This document shows positions 13,755 through 23,837 of a stretch of 64,000 bases of DNA, piece after piece. A program made the translations under genes and the position numbers. The DNA lies in the NCBI GenBank assembly GCA_963740065.1, contig CAVUCS010000003.1, forward strand, positions 21,891 through 85,890, given 5' to 3'. This DNA comes from DASVDE01 sp963740065 (GTDB lineage: Bacteria; Actinomycetota; Thermoleophilia; Solirubrobacterales; 70-9). A model generated the notes under the pieces. The model made no database searches and had not been told where the DNA came from. It saw only the letters and a program-made list of their open reading frames with translations. Position 1 is the stretch's first letter. The number at the start of each line of letters is the position of its first letter.

Positions 13755-16700
13755 CAAATCGCCCTAAGCTGCCTCAGCCCGGCGCGATGTTGCTTTGAGC
13801 CGCGGCGATGCCCGCCCCGCTTGCCCTTGTGCTTCTTCTTGCCCTTGTGCTTGCCGCAGCTGGGTAGATCTTTACCCGGCGGGTGATGGCGTCGCCGTTG
13901 TGAGCGGTGAAGCGAACGGTGGCGCGGTAGGTGCGTCTGCAGATGTCGCGGGAGTTGACCAGCAGGCCCTTCTTGCCGCCTTGCAGGGCGAAGAGGACTC
14001 GGGTGACCGGGGCATCGGGGATGAAGTCGAAGGTGTTGCGGATGCCTTGGTTGACCGAGTCCACTCGGCCCGCCGCCTCGAATCTGATCGGCTGGAAGCG
14101 GGGCCGCGGAAGTCGGGGACGACGTCTGGCAGGAGGTTGTCGGAGGAGCGCAGGTAGACGTTGGCCTAAAGCGCGTAGTCAAAGAGCGGTGAGGTCGCCG
14201 TGGCTGTGCCGTAGATCGCCCCCGCCGGACAGTTGTCTGCGGCGAAATCCGCCCGCGTGCAGATCGTGCGGATATGGGCGTTCTCGAGGAACTCCGAGCG
14301 CGGGAAGGCGACTGAGACCGAGGCGATGTTGGCGTCGCCGGGGCTAGGGATGAGCGTGGCGCGAAGCGCGGGGTGGGCGCCGCGGCGGGTGCCGCCCCGC
14401 AGCTTTAAGACCAGCTTCGGGCGGAAGTCGAGGTTGGCGCAGCCGCTGACCTGGAAGCGATCGCTGAGCGCGGCGAGGGTGTCATCGGCGGGGTTGACGA
14501 GGCTCGCCCCCGCTCCACCGAATTCGCCGGTGACCGCCATCGGGTTGCAGTTGGTCGGGTTGAGCGTGAACTGGTCGCGGTCGACCACCACGCGGACGTC
14601 CCGCAGGTGGATCGGGACGCCGTGGAGGATGGTTGGGATCGGGTCTGAGGTAACCGATGCCTGGGCGGTCTTTGAGTCGAGGTTTAGCGCCGAGCGGATT
14701 ACGACGTTGCCGAGGTCGAGGCCGCCGGTGACCGCTGGGGTGACGACGGCGATGCTGACCGGGGCGCCTTTGTAGGGGCCGGCCAGGTAGGCGGTGCCGG
14801 GGATGTAGAAGGGCTGGGAGCCTGCGCCTGAGCCGGCGTTGGAGTGACCGACCCGTGAGTTGGCCGGGCAGGAGGGGTTGTCCTTCTCAGCTTGGCCTGT
14901 GCCCGGGGCGGTCGGGATCGCGGCGAGGACCGCGTCGGGGCAAAGCGCGACGCCGGCCAGCTTGCCGGTCAGCCCGGGGGGAAGCGCGGCGGAGATCGAG
15001 GTCAGCTCCTGTTGACCGTCTTCGCGTCTTAGCTTCAAGACGAAGGGGCTGTAGGCGCCGGCGGTGGGGTTGGTGGTGCCGGCTGAGAAGCTCGGGTCGT
15101 GGGGGCGCGAGGCCAGGGTCGGGGTCGAGCAGGGACTGCCGTCGGGGTTTTCGGTGACCTCATAGGAGGAGTCGACCGGGACCTCGGTGCCGGGCTCAGT
15201 CTAGGTGTTGAGCGTGCCCTCGATCGTGTGGGTCCCACAAGTCGGCGGGTTGATCAGCGGCGCGCGGTCGCCGGAGCGAAACTGAACCGAGAGCGCGTCG
15301 AACGGGAACTGGGGCAGGTTGTCGAAGATCGTCGTGATCTGGCCCGTGTTGGGGTCGAGCTTCATCGAGCCCGGCGAGCTTGAGGCGGACTCCGCGGTCA
15401 TCGCAGTCGTGGAAGATCGTGTAGATGGCAAAGAGCTCGTTGACCGGGTTGGCCTGTTGCTTTGCCAGGTAGATCGAGCCCTGCAGCGGCTGGGTGCCCG
15501 GGCAGTTGGGCGGGAAGTCGGTGGGGGTCGGCAAAAGCGGCGTGGAGATCTCGACCGCGCCGATTCGCGAAGCATCGGGGCAGCTGACCGGCTCCTCGTC
15601 CGGCACGCCGGCGTGGGAGATCCCGATCTCCGCCTCGGTGCAGCCGCGCAGGCCGTCGGCGAAGGCGGGATTGACCGCCATCCCCTCGGGCAGCTTCACC
15701 TCGAGGCGCTTTACCGGCGGCGCGACGATCCCGTCGGGGTCATCGTTGTAGGGGGCGGTGGCCTCGACGTTGAGACCGGTCGGGGAATCGGCCTTGGTCG
15801 CCGTTGGGGTGATCGAGACGTCGGGGTCGAACTCGGCCTGGGAGGTGGCGCAATCGGTGAACTGGCCGGGAAGCTCGTAGACGACGTCGGGACCAAAGAC
15901 GCCGGAGTTCTGCCAGCTGTCGTAGCGGGAGAGCCTCATCTGGTTGGAGGCGCCACAGTCGAAGGGAACAGTGAGAAAGGGCTTTTGGGGGCCGTCGGAG
16001 GAGCATTCAAAGGTGGTTCTGAGCACCAACCCGTTGCAGCGCTCGGAGTCGTGGGTTGGATCGGCGGGCACGCCCCAGATCGTGACGTCAGAAGAGAAGG
16101 CCGGAAGGCTCTCGTTGAGATCCTGGACCGTGGTCTTGATCGCGTAGTTGCGTGAGGGATCAAGCGAGGCGCGGATGTGAACAGGGATGCCGGAGACCGA
16201 GAGGGCGAGATCGTTAATGGTGCCGAGCGGGTGGGACATGTTGAAAACTGGGATTGAGTAGGCGTCTTGGAGGAAGTCGGCGACGGGATAGAGAACGACG
16301 TCGGCGCGGCCGACCTGGCTGGCAAGCGGACATCTGATGGCGATGAGCTGGACCGGCGTGCACTCGCCGACGGCGTTAGGGTCGCCGAGAAAACCGGGCG
16401 GCAAATCCACGCGGATATTTCGGAGGTTGTCGGCGGGAGCTTTTTGGAGGGGTTGATCATCCCGGGGAGCATCGACGGAATTGAGGTCGAAGGAGAAGGT
16501 CGCCTGGTACGGGTGAGAGCCGGCGGCACGAACGGGAGTGACGGCGTCCGCTTGATAGAAGTCGGCGCGCCAGCTGTCGGGAACGATCCCAAAGTCGGCG
16601 GGGACGTCTGAGACGTGGGTCGCCTCGGTGGCGCAAGAGGCGACGCCATTAGGGCAGCCGGCGGCCGGCGGCGCCGCCGCGGCGCCGCCGCCGGAGATGG

Positions 16701-17208
16701 TGGCGGTCGTGACCGGATCGCCCGAGGCAGCGGGAAAAACTCCGGCGTTCACGATCAAGGTCGTGTTGACCGCGTGGCGCGCAAGGACATCGGATGTGGT
16801 ACAGGTGATCGTGGTCTGGCCCGGAGAGCCGGGACAGCTCCAGGCAACATTCTGCCCACGAACGGTAATCGAGTCCGTGATGACAGAAGCGCGGGCAAGC
16901 TGGCCGGGGGGCAACTCGATAGTGAGGGTGAGGGGTCCGGTGGTGGCGGTATCGCCGACGTTGGCGACGTTGAAGCTGAGAAAGCCGGAATCGTGGGGGA
17001 AATTGGTGGGACTGTGGTCGATGTCGAGCTTTAGGATCGGTTCAGCCTGTGCGGCGTTAGCGTTAGCGCCGAGAAAAGCGCAGAGGGCGACGGCAAGCGC
17101 CGGGATCAGCATTCGCTGAATGCGGGACCTACCTCCCCGCGGCATCTCACGATTTCGCTCGGGAGCAAAAAACCCAAGTCCAGGCAATCGGAATGCGCGG
17201 CTGATCAT
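13751..17208 (-). pseudogene. Large secreted protein of the LPPGF-module family, unit I copy, disrupted
   Basis: Not a family I can name. It has a signal peptide (MLIPALAVALCAFLGANANA), an immunoglobulin-like start (KLDIDHSPTNFPHDSGFLSF), then modules with IRVDLPPGFLGDP, CPLASQVGRADVVLYPV, NMSHPLGTINDLA, IPVHIRASLDPS and VTIWGVPADPTHDSERC, and a tail rich in KHKGKRGGHRR. The ATG at 17208 overlaps the upstream stop (ATGA); an internal ATG at 17145 may be the true start. The frame breaks near 15390 and 14098, and two TAG codons (15203-15201, where paralogues have Trp; 14168-14166, where they have Ser) interrupt an otherwise conserved frame. The longest open parts are 15196-17208 and 14166-15038. 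Confidence 0.72.
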
Positions 17209-20200
17209 CGGTGGCTCCTGTTTCGATGGTGCTTCCTCTTCTTGTGCTTGTGGTGCTTAGTTTTCTTGCGGCACCCGCCCTTCTTGGACTTCTTCTTCTT
17301 CTTGCGCGTTTTGCATTTCTTCTTGGCCGAGGTCGATGGATGAGTCCGATCCTTGCCCTGGTTACCGGGGCCGGAGCCGAGGAGGATGTCGGGGTCGATC
17401 GGGGAGGGGCTGGGCGGACCTTGGCAGTCCTCGAGAGAACAGGGTGGAGGCGGCGGCGGGAAGTCGAAGCCGCCGCCAAGCCGAGCGTCGTAGACGCGGG
17501 GGTAGGAATCGATGGCGTCTGGGGTGAGCTTGGCCGCCTGGATGAAAAAGACATCGCGACCGGAGGGACTGACGCCGCCTACCCGGGTTGGCGCGGACGG
17601 GCCCTGGGGGCCGGCGATCCGGGGAGTGGCGCCATCGGAGACAAGCAGGAGCCGCCCGTCGCGCCACTCATAGATGTCCTCGCCGACACCACTGGGCTGA
17701 CCCGGCCCGGCGGTGTTTTGGTCGGCCGGCACGAGCGGCGTGTCGGTTGAGAAGAAGAAATCGCCGGCCCGGTCGAGCGGGGTCAGGTTGCGTCCGGGGG
17801 CAGCACTGAGCTCCGAGAGGACGAGCTTTGGAGGTACGGCCGACAACGGCGCGGAGCCGTCCTGCGGACAGGAGGCGCAAACAAGCGATCGATCACGATC
17901 ATCATAAATGTAGTACTGGCGGGTACCGGCATTGGTGCCGCCGGCGACTGTGTCGAGACGCGGATCGGCCGAGTGAAAGGCGAGGACCGAGCCGTCGGGG
18001 GTGAGGGCGGCGGAACTGAGGGTGGGGTCATCCTCAGGAAAAACGCTCGACTGGGGAGGCCGGGGGGCGACGTAGGCGAGCTGACCACCAGCGATCTCCA
18101 GGCGGTATAGGCCCTCGGTGGGGGCGCCCGGCAGGAGCGGGTTGGTGGCGGAGAAATAGAGACGCGAGCCGTCGTCGGAGACGATCGCGGTGCCGCTCAA
18201 TTCGGCTTCGATCCCCTCGGCGACGCAGGTGAGGCAATCGAGGGAGCCGTCGTTGAGCCGGTAGCGGTAGATATCATCAGCAGCGACGGTACAGCTAGCT
18301 GGGGCGATGTCGTCGGAATCGAGCCGCGCAGCCGTGACGAAAAAGGCCGCGTCGGCGGTGGAACGGACGAATCTCTCATCGCACGTGGGGCCAGAGAGCG
18401 GGGCGGGTGTGAGCTTGGCTGTTGTGGCGGCGCCTAAATCACGCACGTAGAGCTGCGCGGGATCGGAGCAGCTGCCGCCGCGGCTTGGGAAGAAGAACAG
18501 TGAGCCATCGGAGGAGATCCAGTGAGTGAGGGACGAAGGACTGCTGAAGCTTGCGATCTGCGAGATATCGACGCCGCAAGCGGGAACCGTTCCGGCGCCG
18601 GGCCCGGGCAGCAGGCTGGCGAGCTGCGCTGGACCGGAACTGATGTCGTAGATCTGGGTCCGGTCGGCCGGCGAGGGATGGGTTGGGTCATAGGAACCCT
18701 TGACAGCGGCGAGGGTGCGGGAACCATCGTCGGATGTAAACCAGTTGTGGAACCGGCCGAACAGCTCGTTGTCAACGAGTTCAAGGAGGGTTGCCGCCGG
18801 GCCGCCGCCGACGCGGATGAGCCGCATCGCGCCCGTGTTGAGGTTGTTGTTGAAGAAGGTGCGGACCGAGAGATCAGAGTTGGTCATCGGCGGCAACAAC
18901 TGGTTGCCGGTCCAGGTCGAGCGGGGCGGGAGCGCATCGCTGCTCTGCCAGGAGCCCTGGTGCGGAGCGGTCTCGGTGCGCTCGGAAAGCAGCTGATTGT
19001 AGAGAGTGCCGTTGGCCGAGATCGTAGTGCCGCCGGCGACCTCGTAGAGGGCGCGGTCGCCCGAGTCGGCGATTGAGAGGGCAGCGAGCACAGCATTGCC
19101 CGAGGAGTCCGGTAGCGAGACCAATTCCCAGGCGCGGTCAGATCCGGGCGGGCCGGCGTAGGGTCCGTGGTCGAGCGGCTCGTCATTGGGCCGGGTGGTG
19201 ACGGCTGCCCCCTGTCCAATCGCGGCTCCGTCGGGATTGCCGTTGTCGGCGACGAGGCGGTAGTTGTAGGTGGTGCCGGGCGTGAGGCCAAGGATTTGAG
19301 CCGAGACGAGCTTCCAGCCGAGGCCCTCGCCGGCAGGCAGGGCCGGGGTGGTATTGGCGTAGGAGTCGTCGGTACTCCACTCGAAGTGATAACTCGTGGC
19401 GGCGTCGCGGGGATCGATGCGACCGAGCAGGCGAGCGGTGGTCGCGGTGCGCAGGGAGGTGCCTGTGGTCTCAACCAGCGGCGGGCCGCGGGTGAGGAAG
19501 GCCTCGTCGGCGCCTAGCGTGGTGCCGGCGGCGTTGGTGGCCTGCAAGCGGAAGTGGTAGGTCGTGTTGGGCTGAAGGGTGGAGAGGTCGGCGTGAACGG
19601 CGACCTCACCCGAGCCGGAGCCGGGGTCTGGGGAGCAGGGGATGGTTTGGCCGTAGGTGGTGGAGGTGCCCCAGTCGAAGTGACAGTCGGTGACCGGAAC
19701 TCCGTTGGGATCGAGGGTGCCGCGAAGGCGGGCCGAGGTGTTGGTGCGGGCCGTGGCGGGGAAGCTCTCGAGGTCCTTGATGTGGGGGGGACTCGAGAGG
19801 GTGGTGAAGCTGCCCTCGGCGAGCGAGGCGCCGGATGCGTTGGTGGCTCGCAAGCGAAAGCGGTACTCGGTGGCCGAAGTGAGGCTGGTGATGTCGGCGT
19901 GGACGGCGACGTCGCCGGAGCCGGAGCCGGGCGCGGGATCGCAGGGGGCGTGGGCGGCGGCCTGGTAGCCGGACGATTTGAAGGTGGATTGGGTGACATA
20001 GTCGAAGGTGCAATCGGTGACCGGCCCTTGGCCCTCAGGATCGACGGCAGCCCGCAGGCGAGCGGAGTCATCACTGATATGCCCCGTCTGGCCCAGGGTC
20101 ACAGTCGGGTAGGTGCGGGGCTGAAGGGGGCCATAGACGCGGACCCGGCGGGAGGCGTCGATCGTGAAGATGCGGTCGGTGGCTGAGTCGACAGCGGGGG

Positions 20201-21520
20201 CCGTTAGGCCGGTCTCGGGGAGATCGGGTCTGATGTAGCCGAGAATGGCGCCGGAGGAGTCGAATTCATAGGCGAACTCAGGGGTGAAGCCGTTGGAGAT
20301 GGGGGCGCCGAAGACGTGGTCGGTGGCTGGGTCGACGGCGAAGCCGGCTTTCCCGGCGTCGGGGGTGGCGCTGTTGCTGGTGATGCCCTTGATTACAGTT
20401 GCATCGTCGGCGTCGTAGGCGGGCGCGGTGAGCTTGTAGATGGAGCCCGCATTGAAGTAGAGATTGTCGTTGGAATCGAAGGCGACGTGGCAGGGAGCAC
20501 GGTTGCCGCCAGAGGTTCCTGGCGCGAAGATCGAGCGGAGAAAATCGCCATCGGGGCCGTACTCAAAGAGGCGCTCTGAATTGGCCTTGCTGATCCAAAC
20601 GTGCCCCTGGGAGTCGACGCCGGCGCCGCAGACGCCGATGCCAATGCCAGGGTCGTGGTGAACCCGCCGGGGTTGGTGAGGGGATCGATCGGGAAGTTGC
20701 CGGCAATGGGGTCGCCGGCGGTCGTAAAGCCGTAGACCTTGTCGGTGCCGTTGGTGGTCGCAACAGAGCTCCCGTGGTCGGAGGCGAAGTAGAACCGGCC
20801 GGCGCTGGATAGGGAGGTCTGGTCGACTGCGAGGTCGGGATAAGCGCCAGGGGCGACGGTGGGAAGCGGGTTAAAGGCGAGCGGAAGGTAGGCGTGGGGA
20901 GTCGATGCATCGAAGCCGTAGATGGAGCCGGGCGAATTCTCACCGGTGGAGGACTCGAAGAGATAGAGGCGCGAGCGGGCACTATCGAAGGTGAGCCTGT
21001 ACGACCTGAGGATCTGACTGGTGCCGGCGAAGGCGGTGGCGGAAGTGCCGTCGGGGCCGAAGACGTCGAGTTCGCGGCGGGCGAGCGGGAAGGGAGCGGG
21101 GGTAGCGGTGCGATCGGCGCCGGTGCGATCGCCGCTGGCGGTTGTGGCGATGTGGAGGCGATAGTGATAGGTGGTGTTCGGGGTGAGGCCGCCGAGGTTG
21201 GCGGAGACATCCTCGGGGCCGGCGAAGGAGTTGCCCTCGGCGCAGGGGACGGTGGCGCCGTAGGAGGCGTCGGTGCCCCAGTCGAAGTAGCAATCGGTGA
21301 TGGCGGGATCGGCGCCGGGGTCGAAGTGGCCGTTAAGGACCGCTGAGGTGTGATGGACCGCGGTTGCGGGATCGGTGGTGGCGAAGGTCGCGGCGGCGGC
21401 GGAGGTTGGGGCGGCGGCGATGAGGAGGAGAAGCGCCAAACAGGCGCAGCAGGCGGCGCGAGTGAGGCCACGCGGGGGCGGGGGCGGTGCGGGCGGTGTT
21501 TTGGAATGATCGATGGTCAT
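17205..21520 (-). CDS. Giant secreted NHL / fibronectin-like / TolB-propeller protein, unit I, one frameshift
   Basis: Signal peptide at MTIDHSKTPP...CLALLLLIAAAPTSAAAA, then a fibronectin-III-like module (DCYFDWGTDASYG ... LTPNTTYHYRLHI), NHL-type propeller repeats (DVFGPDGTSATAFAG, VDSQGHVWISKANSE), three further fibronectin-like modules (DCHFDWGTSTTYGQ ... LQPNTTYHFRLQATNAAG), a TolB/WD40-like propeller (VSDDGSRLYFSATNPL, DRSLVCASCPQDGSAPL), a Pro-rich linker and a C-terminal tail of Lys/His/Arg. One base is lost near 20650, between GGFTTTL and GIGICGAGVDSQG; the frame is otherwise open, so a sequencing indel is likely. Secreted and probably held at the envelope by the basic tail; ligand unknown. 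Its stop overlaps the next start (ATGA). Confidence 0.78.
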
Positions 21521-21600
21521 TTCGTAGCCTCAGGTGTGTGGTCGTAGCTTTGGGTGTGTGGTGGGTGTCGGCTGGCCTGTCCGTGGCAACTTGGCCGGCC

Positions 21601-21638
21601 GACAGCCCCACGGCGGCGGATGCCGCCGTGGGGCTGTC
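21601..21638 (-). promoter_or_regulatory. Intercistronic perfect hairpin, unit I
   Basis: 17-bp perfect stem GACAGCCCCACGGCGGC and its complement with loop GGAT, between the collagen-like gene and the giant NHL gene. No U-run follows on the minus strand. Units II and III have unrelated hairpins at the same place, pointing to mRNA processing, stabilisation or attenuation. Confidence 0.6.
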
Positions 21639-21651
21639 CGGTAGGCGGCCC

Positions 21652-22374
21652 CTAGCCGGTGACCGCCCATGAGCCAGAGGCGCTTTCGAAGGCAGAGGGG
21701 TCGCCGCTGTGGTTGTACCAGAGCAGGAAACCGACCTTGCTGGCTCCAGCCAACCCGGTGAGTTTGCGAATTGCGCCCCCAAATGGGAACGGGGCCATAT
21801 TGCCGCCGATAGTTGCCTCATAGACGCAGAGATAGCCACTGGCCGCGGTGGGGTTGTCATACGAGCCCGAGCAATGGATCGGGTCTGGGTTGTTGGTGAC
21901 CGGCGGGCCGTCGGGGGTCGGCACGTAGCGGACGTGGTCTGTATCCAATTCCGAGGCGAGCGGAATCGGAAAGCTGACTCCCTCTATCAGAAGAAGGCCT
22001 CCCCCGACACCCTGATCGGACCAAGTGCCGGCCATGGTGACTCCGGCGGCGAGTGAGCCGCCGTCGAAGGTGGCGTCCACTCCGTCTATGCCGTCGGTGC
22101 CGTCTCTACCGTCGGTGCCGTCTCTACCGTTCGCGCCGGTCGCGCCGGTGGGACCGGTGGGACCTGCGGGGCCTGCCGGACCGGCGGGACCCTGCGGGCC
22201 GCGGGGACCGCGCTTGGCCTTGGCCTTCTTCTTCTTGTGCTTCTTGGAAGCGGAGGCAACCTGGTCGCCACCGCCCTGGGCGGCGACTGCGCCGCCGGCG
22301 AGGGCGACGACAAGCGCCATGATCGCCACGACCAAACCGGCCGTGCCGAAGTGGCTACGGAATCGATTCAACAT
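21652..22374 (-). CDS. Collagen-like secreted protein, unit I
   Basis: 240 residues. N-terminal signal/anchor (MLNRFRSHFGTAGLVVAIMA, then VALAGGAVAAQ), a basic KKHKKKKAKAK stretch, about 16 Gly-X-Y triplets (GPRGPQGPAGPAGPAGPTG, then GRDGTDGRDGTDGIDGVD) and a C-terminal globular domain (GVSFPIPLASELDTDHVRYV ... CSGSYDNPTAASGYLCVYEA) ending WAVTG. Such proteins form triple-helical surface fibres used in adhesion. Ribosome site AAGGAGAG precedes the ATG. It is the first gene after the conserved leader and has close paralogues at 36183 and 57607. Confidence 0.85.
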   Translation of the reverse strand: MLNRFRSHFGTAGLVVAIMALVVALAGGAVAAQGGGDQVASASKKHKKKKAKAKRGPRGPQGPAGPAGPAGPTGPTGATGANGRDGTDGRDGTDGIDGVDATFDGGSLAAGVTMAGTWSDQGVGGGLLLIEGVSFPIPLASELDTDHVRYVPTPDGPPVTNNPDPIHCSGSYDNPTAASGYLCVYEATIGGNMAPFPFGGAIRKLTGLAGASKVGFLLWYNHSGDPSAFESASGSWAVTG

Positions 22375-22750
22375 GAGGTGTTCTCTCCTTGTGTAGCGCC
22401 CGCCGGGATTACCCCGGCCGGCCTTGTTGACGTCGCCGGCGGGAACCCATCCCCCCGGCGGTTTGACTGCTCAATGAGGCCGACGCGGGCCATCGGGCCC
22501 GCGGCGGGTGCTGCGTGAGATGAAGAAGATGTGGGGCTCGTCTCCTGACTGGCGTCAAGGTGAGACGAGCCCCGGGACGCCGAGTGCCAGGGAGAGCAGT
22601 CGGACGCCGTTTGAGGGCCGACTTGGACCTCGAAGACTTTGTGAGTGGGCAGGCTGCTCTGCTTGGGCGATGCCTTTGCGTCCCGTTTCACTGCGATACC
22701 TCTCCCCTTGTCCCTGTGTCGGCCGCTTTCCCGAGCGACTCGCTTCCCTG
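22375..22750 (-). ncRNA. Conserved structured 5' leader of surface operon I (riboswitch-like)
   Basis: About 376 bp, nearly identical to 37044-37420 and 58423-58799, always directly before a collagen-like gene; similarity stops sharply at the upstream end. It contains GGGACGCAAAG (22674-22684), the invariant core string of c-di-GMP-I (GEMM-I) riboswitches, a small variable stem just downstream, and a long hairpin with arms GGGGCTCGTCTC / GAGACGAGCCCC (22533-22573). I cannot fit all GEMM helices, so the class is tentative. Confidence 0.6.
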
Positions 22751-23059
22751 TTACCGAGGACACAGACAGATATCTGTGTTTATCGGATGGGCAAGAGCGT
22801 AGATAACTCTGTTTCTTATGTCAAGCGATTTCTAGTTTCCCCTGCAAATAGGCAGGTTTTTACTAGACAAAGGTGTTTCCTTTGACCGAGAAGAGGCTAG
22901 GTGGCTACACGGCCGGGGCGGCCGGGGCGCGCGGAGAAAGAGGGCCTACGAACGGTTTACGGCTGGCCCGAACAGCAGCTTTGATCTTGGCGCTGCGCTC
23001 CTTGTCGCAAATGCCTCTGCAGGTGTGATGCCAGAGGGCGGTCAGGCGACCGGCGGTTC
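22751..23059. promoter_or_regulatory. Gene-free region holding the promoter of surface operon I
   Basis: 309 bp between the operon I leader and the end of the 26-kDa gene of unit II. It is markedly more AT-rich than its surroundings between 22790 and 22890 and contains the promoter listed separately. I see no gene in it. Confidence 0.5.
22796..22824 (-). promoter_or_regulatory. Sigma-70-type promoter of surface operon I
   Basis: On the minus strand TTGACA (22824-22819), a 17-bp spacer and TACGCT (22801-22796), lying 46 bp upstream of the conserved leader. A perfect -35 box and optimal spacing support it. Confidence 0.6.
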
Positions 23060-23837
23060 CTACCCCCGCGCTTTGCAGGTGCTACTGAGCTTCGAGGTCA
23101 GCTTCACGCCGTCGGCGAAAGCAAAGGACGTTCGCGCCAGCGAGAAAGAGGCGAGGGTGAAGCCTTTGGGGGCCGGGCAGCCGGAGGAGATGAAGCTGTG
23201 GCGTCTGCCCTTGACGCGGAACTTGCGCGAGAGGGTCATCTGCAGGCCGGTCAGCCGCCCCCAGGCGTCCATCGCCTTGGGCAACGGCGCGTTGAGCGCG
23301 GTGCCGTAGGCGCCCTTGTTCAGTCTTTGCACCTTGAAGACGATCACGAAAGAGGTGGCGAAGGGCTTTGGCGAGTAGATGTGGCCGTAGAGGACGGGCT
23401 TTCCCCCTCTCTTGCCGTTGAAGACCAAGAGCTTGCCTTGGGTCGGGTAGGGCTCCTGCCCCGCCAGGGTGATGTTTGCCCCGAAGCTGCCCTTGCCAAC
23501 CAGCGCCGAGCGGCACTGGCGCAGGGCGCGCGAGGAGGAACCGGGCTGAATCTTTGAGTACTTGCAGGTCGGAAGGCCGTTGAAGTCGAGGCGGCCGTTG
23601 CGGTTGAGCTCAATCCTCATGGTCTTCAACTGCGGGGGCAGAGTCGCGTCGGTGGTGGAGATTCTCCCCCCGACCGAGACCGCGATCGGGGCCGCGCCCT
23701 TACGCGGCAGCTTCTTCGGCGCCAGCTTGCCGTTGACGCTTACGCGCAGGTTGCCCTTCTGGGCTATCTCCGCCCCGGCGACGGCTGTGCCGCCGAGTAG
23801 AGCCGCCAAGGTCAGCCATCACGAGTAAGCGCCTCAT
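23060..23837 (-). CDS. 26-kDa secreted protein, unit II copy, frameshift in the signal peptide
   Basis: Third member of the family encoded intact at 47781. The mature part is intact (LRVSVNGKLAPKKLPRKGAA, ISTTDATLPPQLKTMRIELN, CPAPKGFTLASFSLARTSF, ending SSTCKARG). ATG 23837 overlaps the upstream stop (ATGA) and starts MRRLLVM, but a one-base shift near 23812-23818 separates it from LAALLGGTAVAGAEIAQKG; a TTG at 23809 opens the second frame. It probably adopts an all-beta envelope fold; no function can be assigned. Confidence 0.72.

Noticed and set aside
15319..20186. Several long plus-strand frames across the surface operons
   Set aside because: All are shadows of the minus-strand genes, with Gly/Val/Arg-rich low-complexity translations and no ribosome sites.
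22533..22573. B12-box-like string AGTCAGGAGACGAGCC in the leader, suggesting a cobalamin riboswitch
   Set aside because: The match is part of the right arm of a simple long hairpin; the rest of the cobalamin aptamer cannot be found, and the downstream genes are surface proteins, not cobalamin-related.
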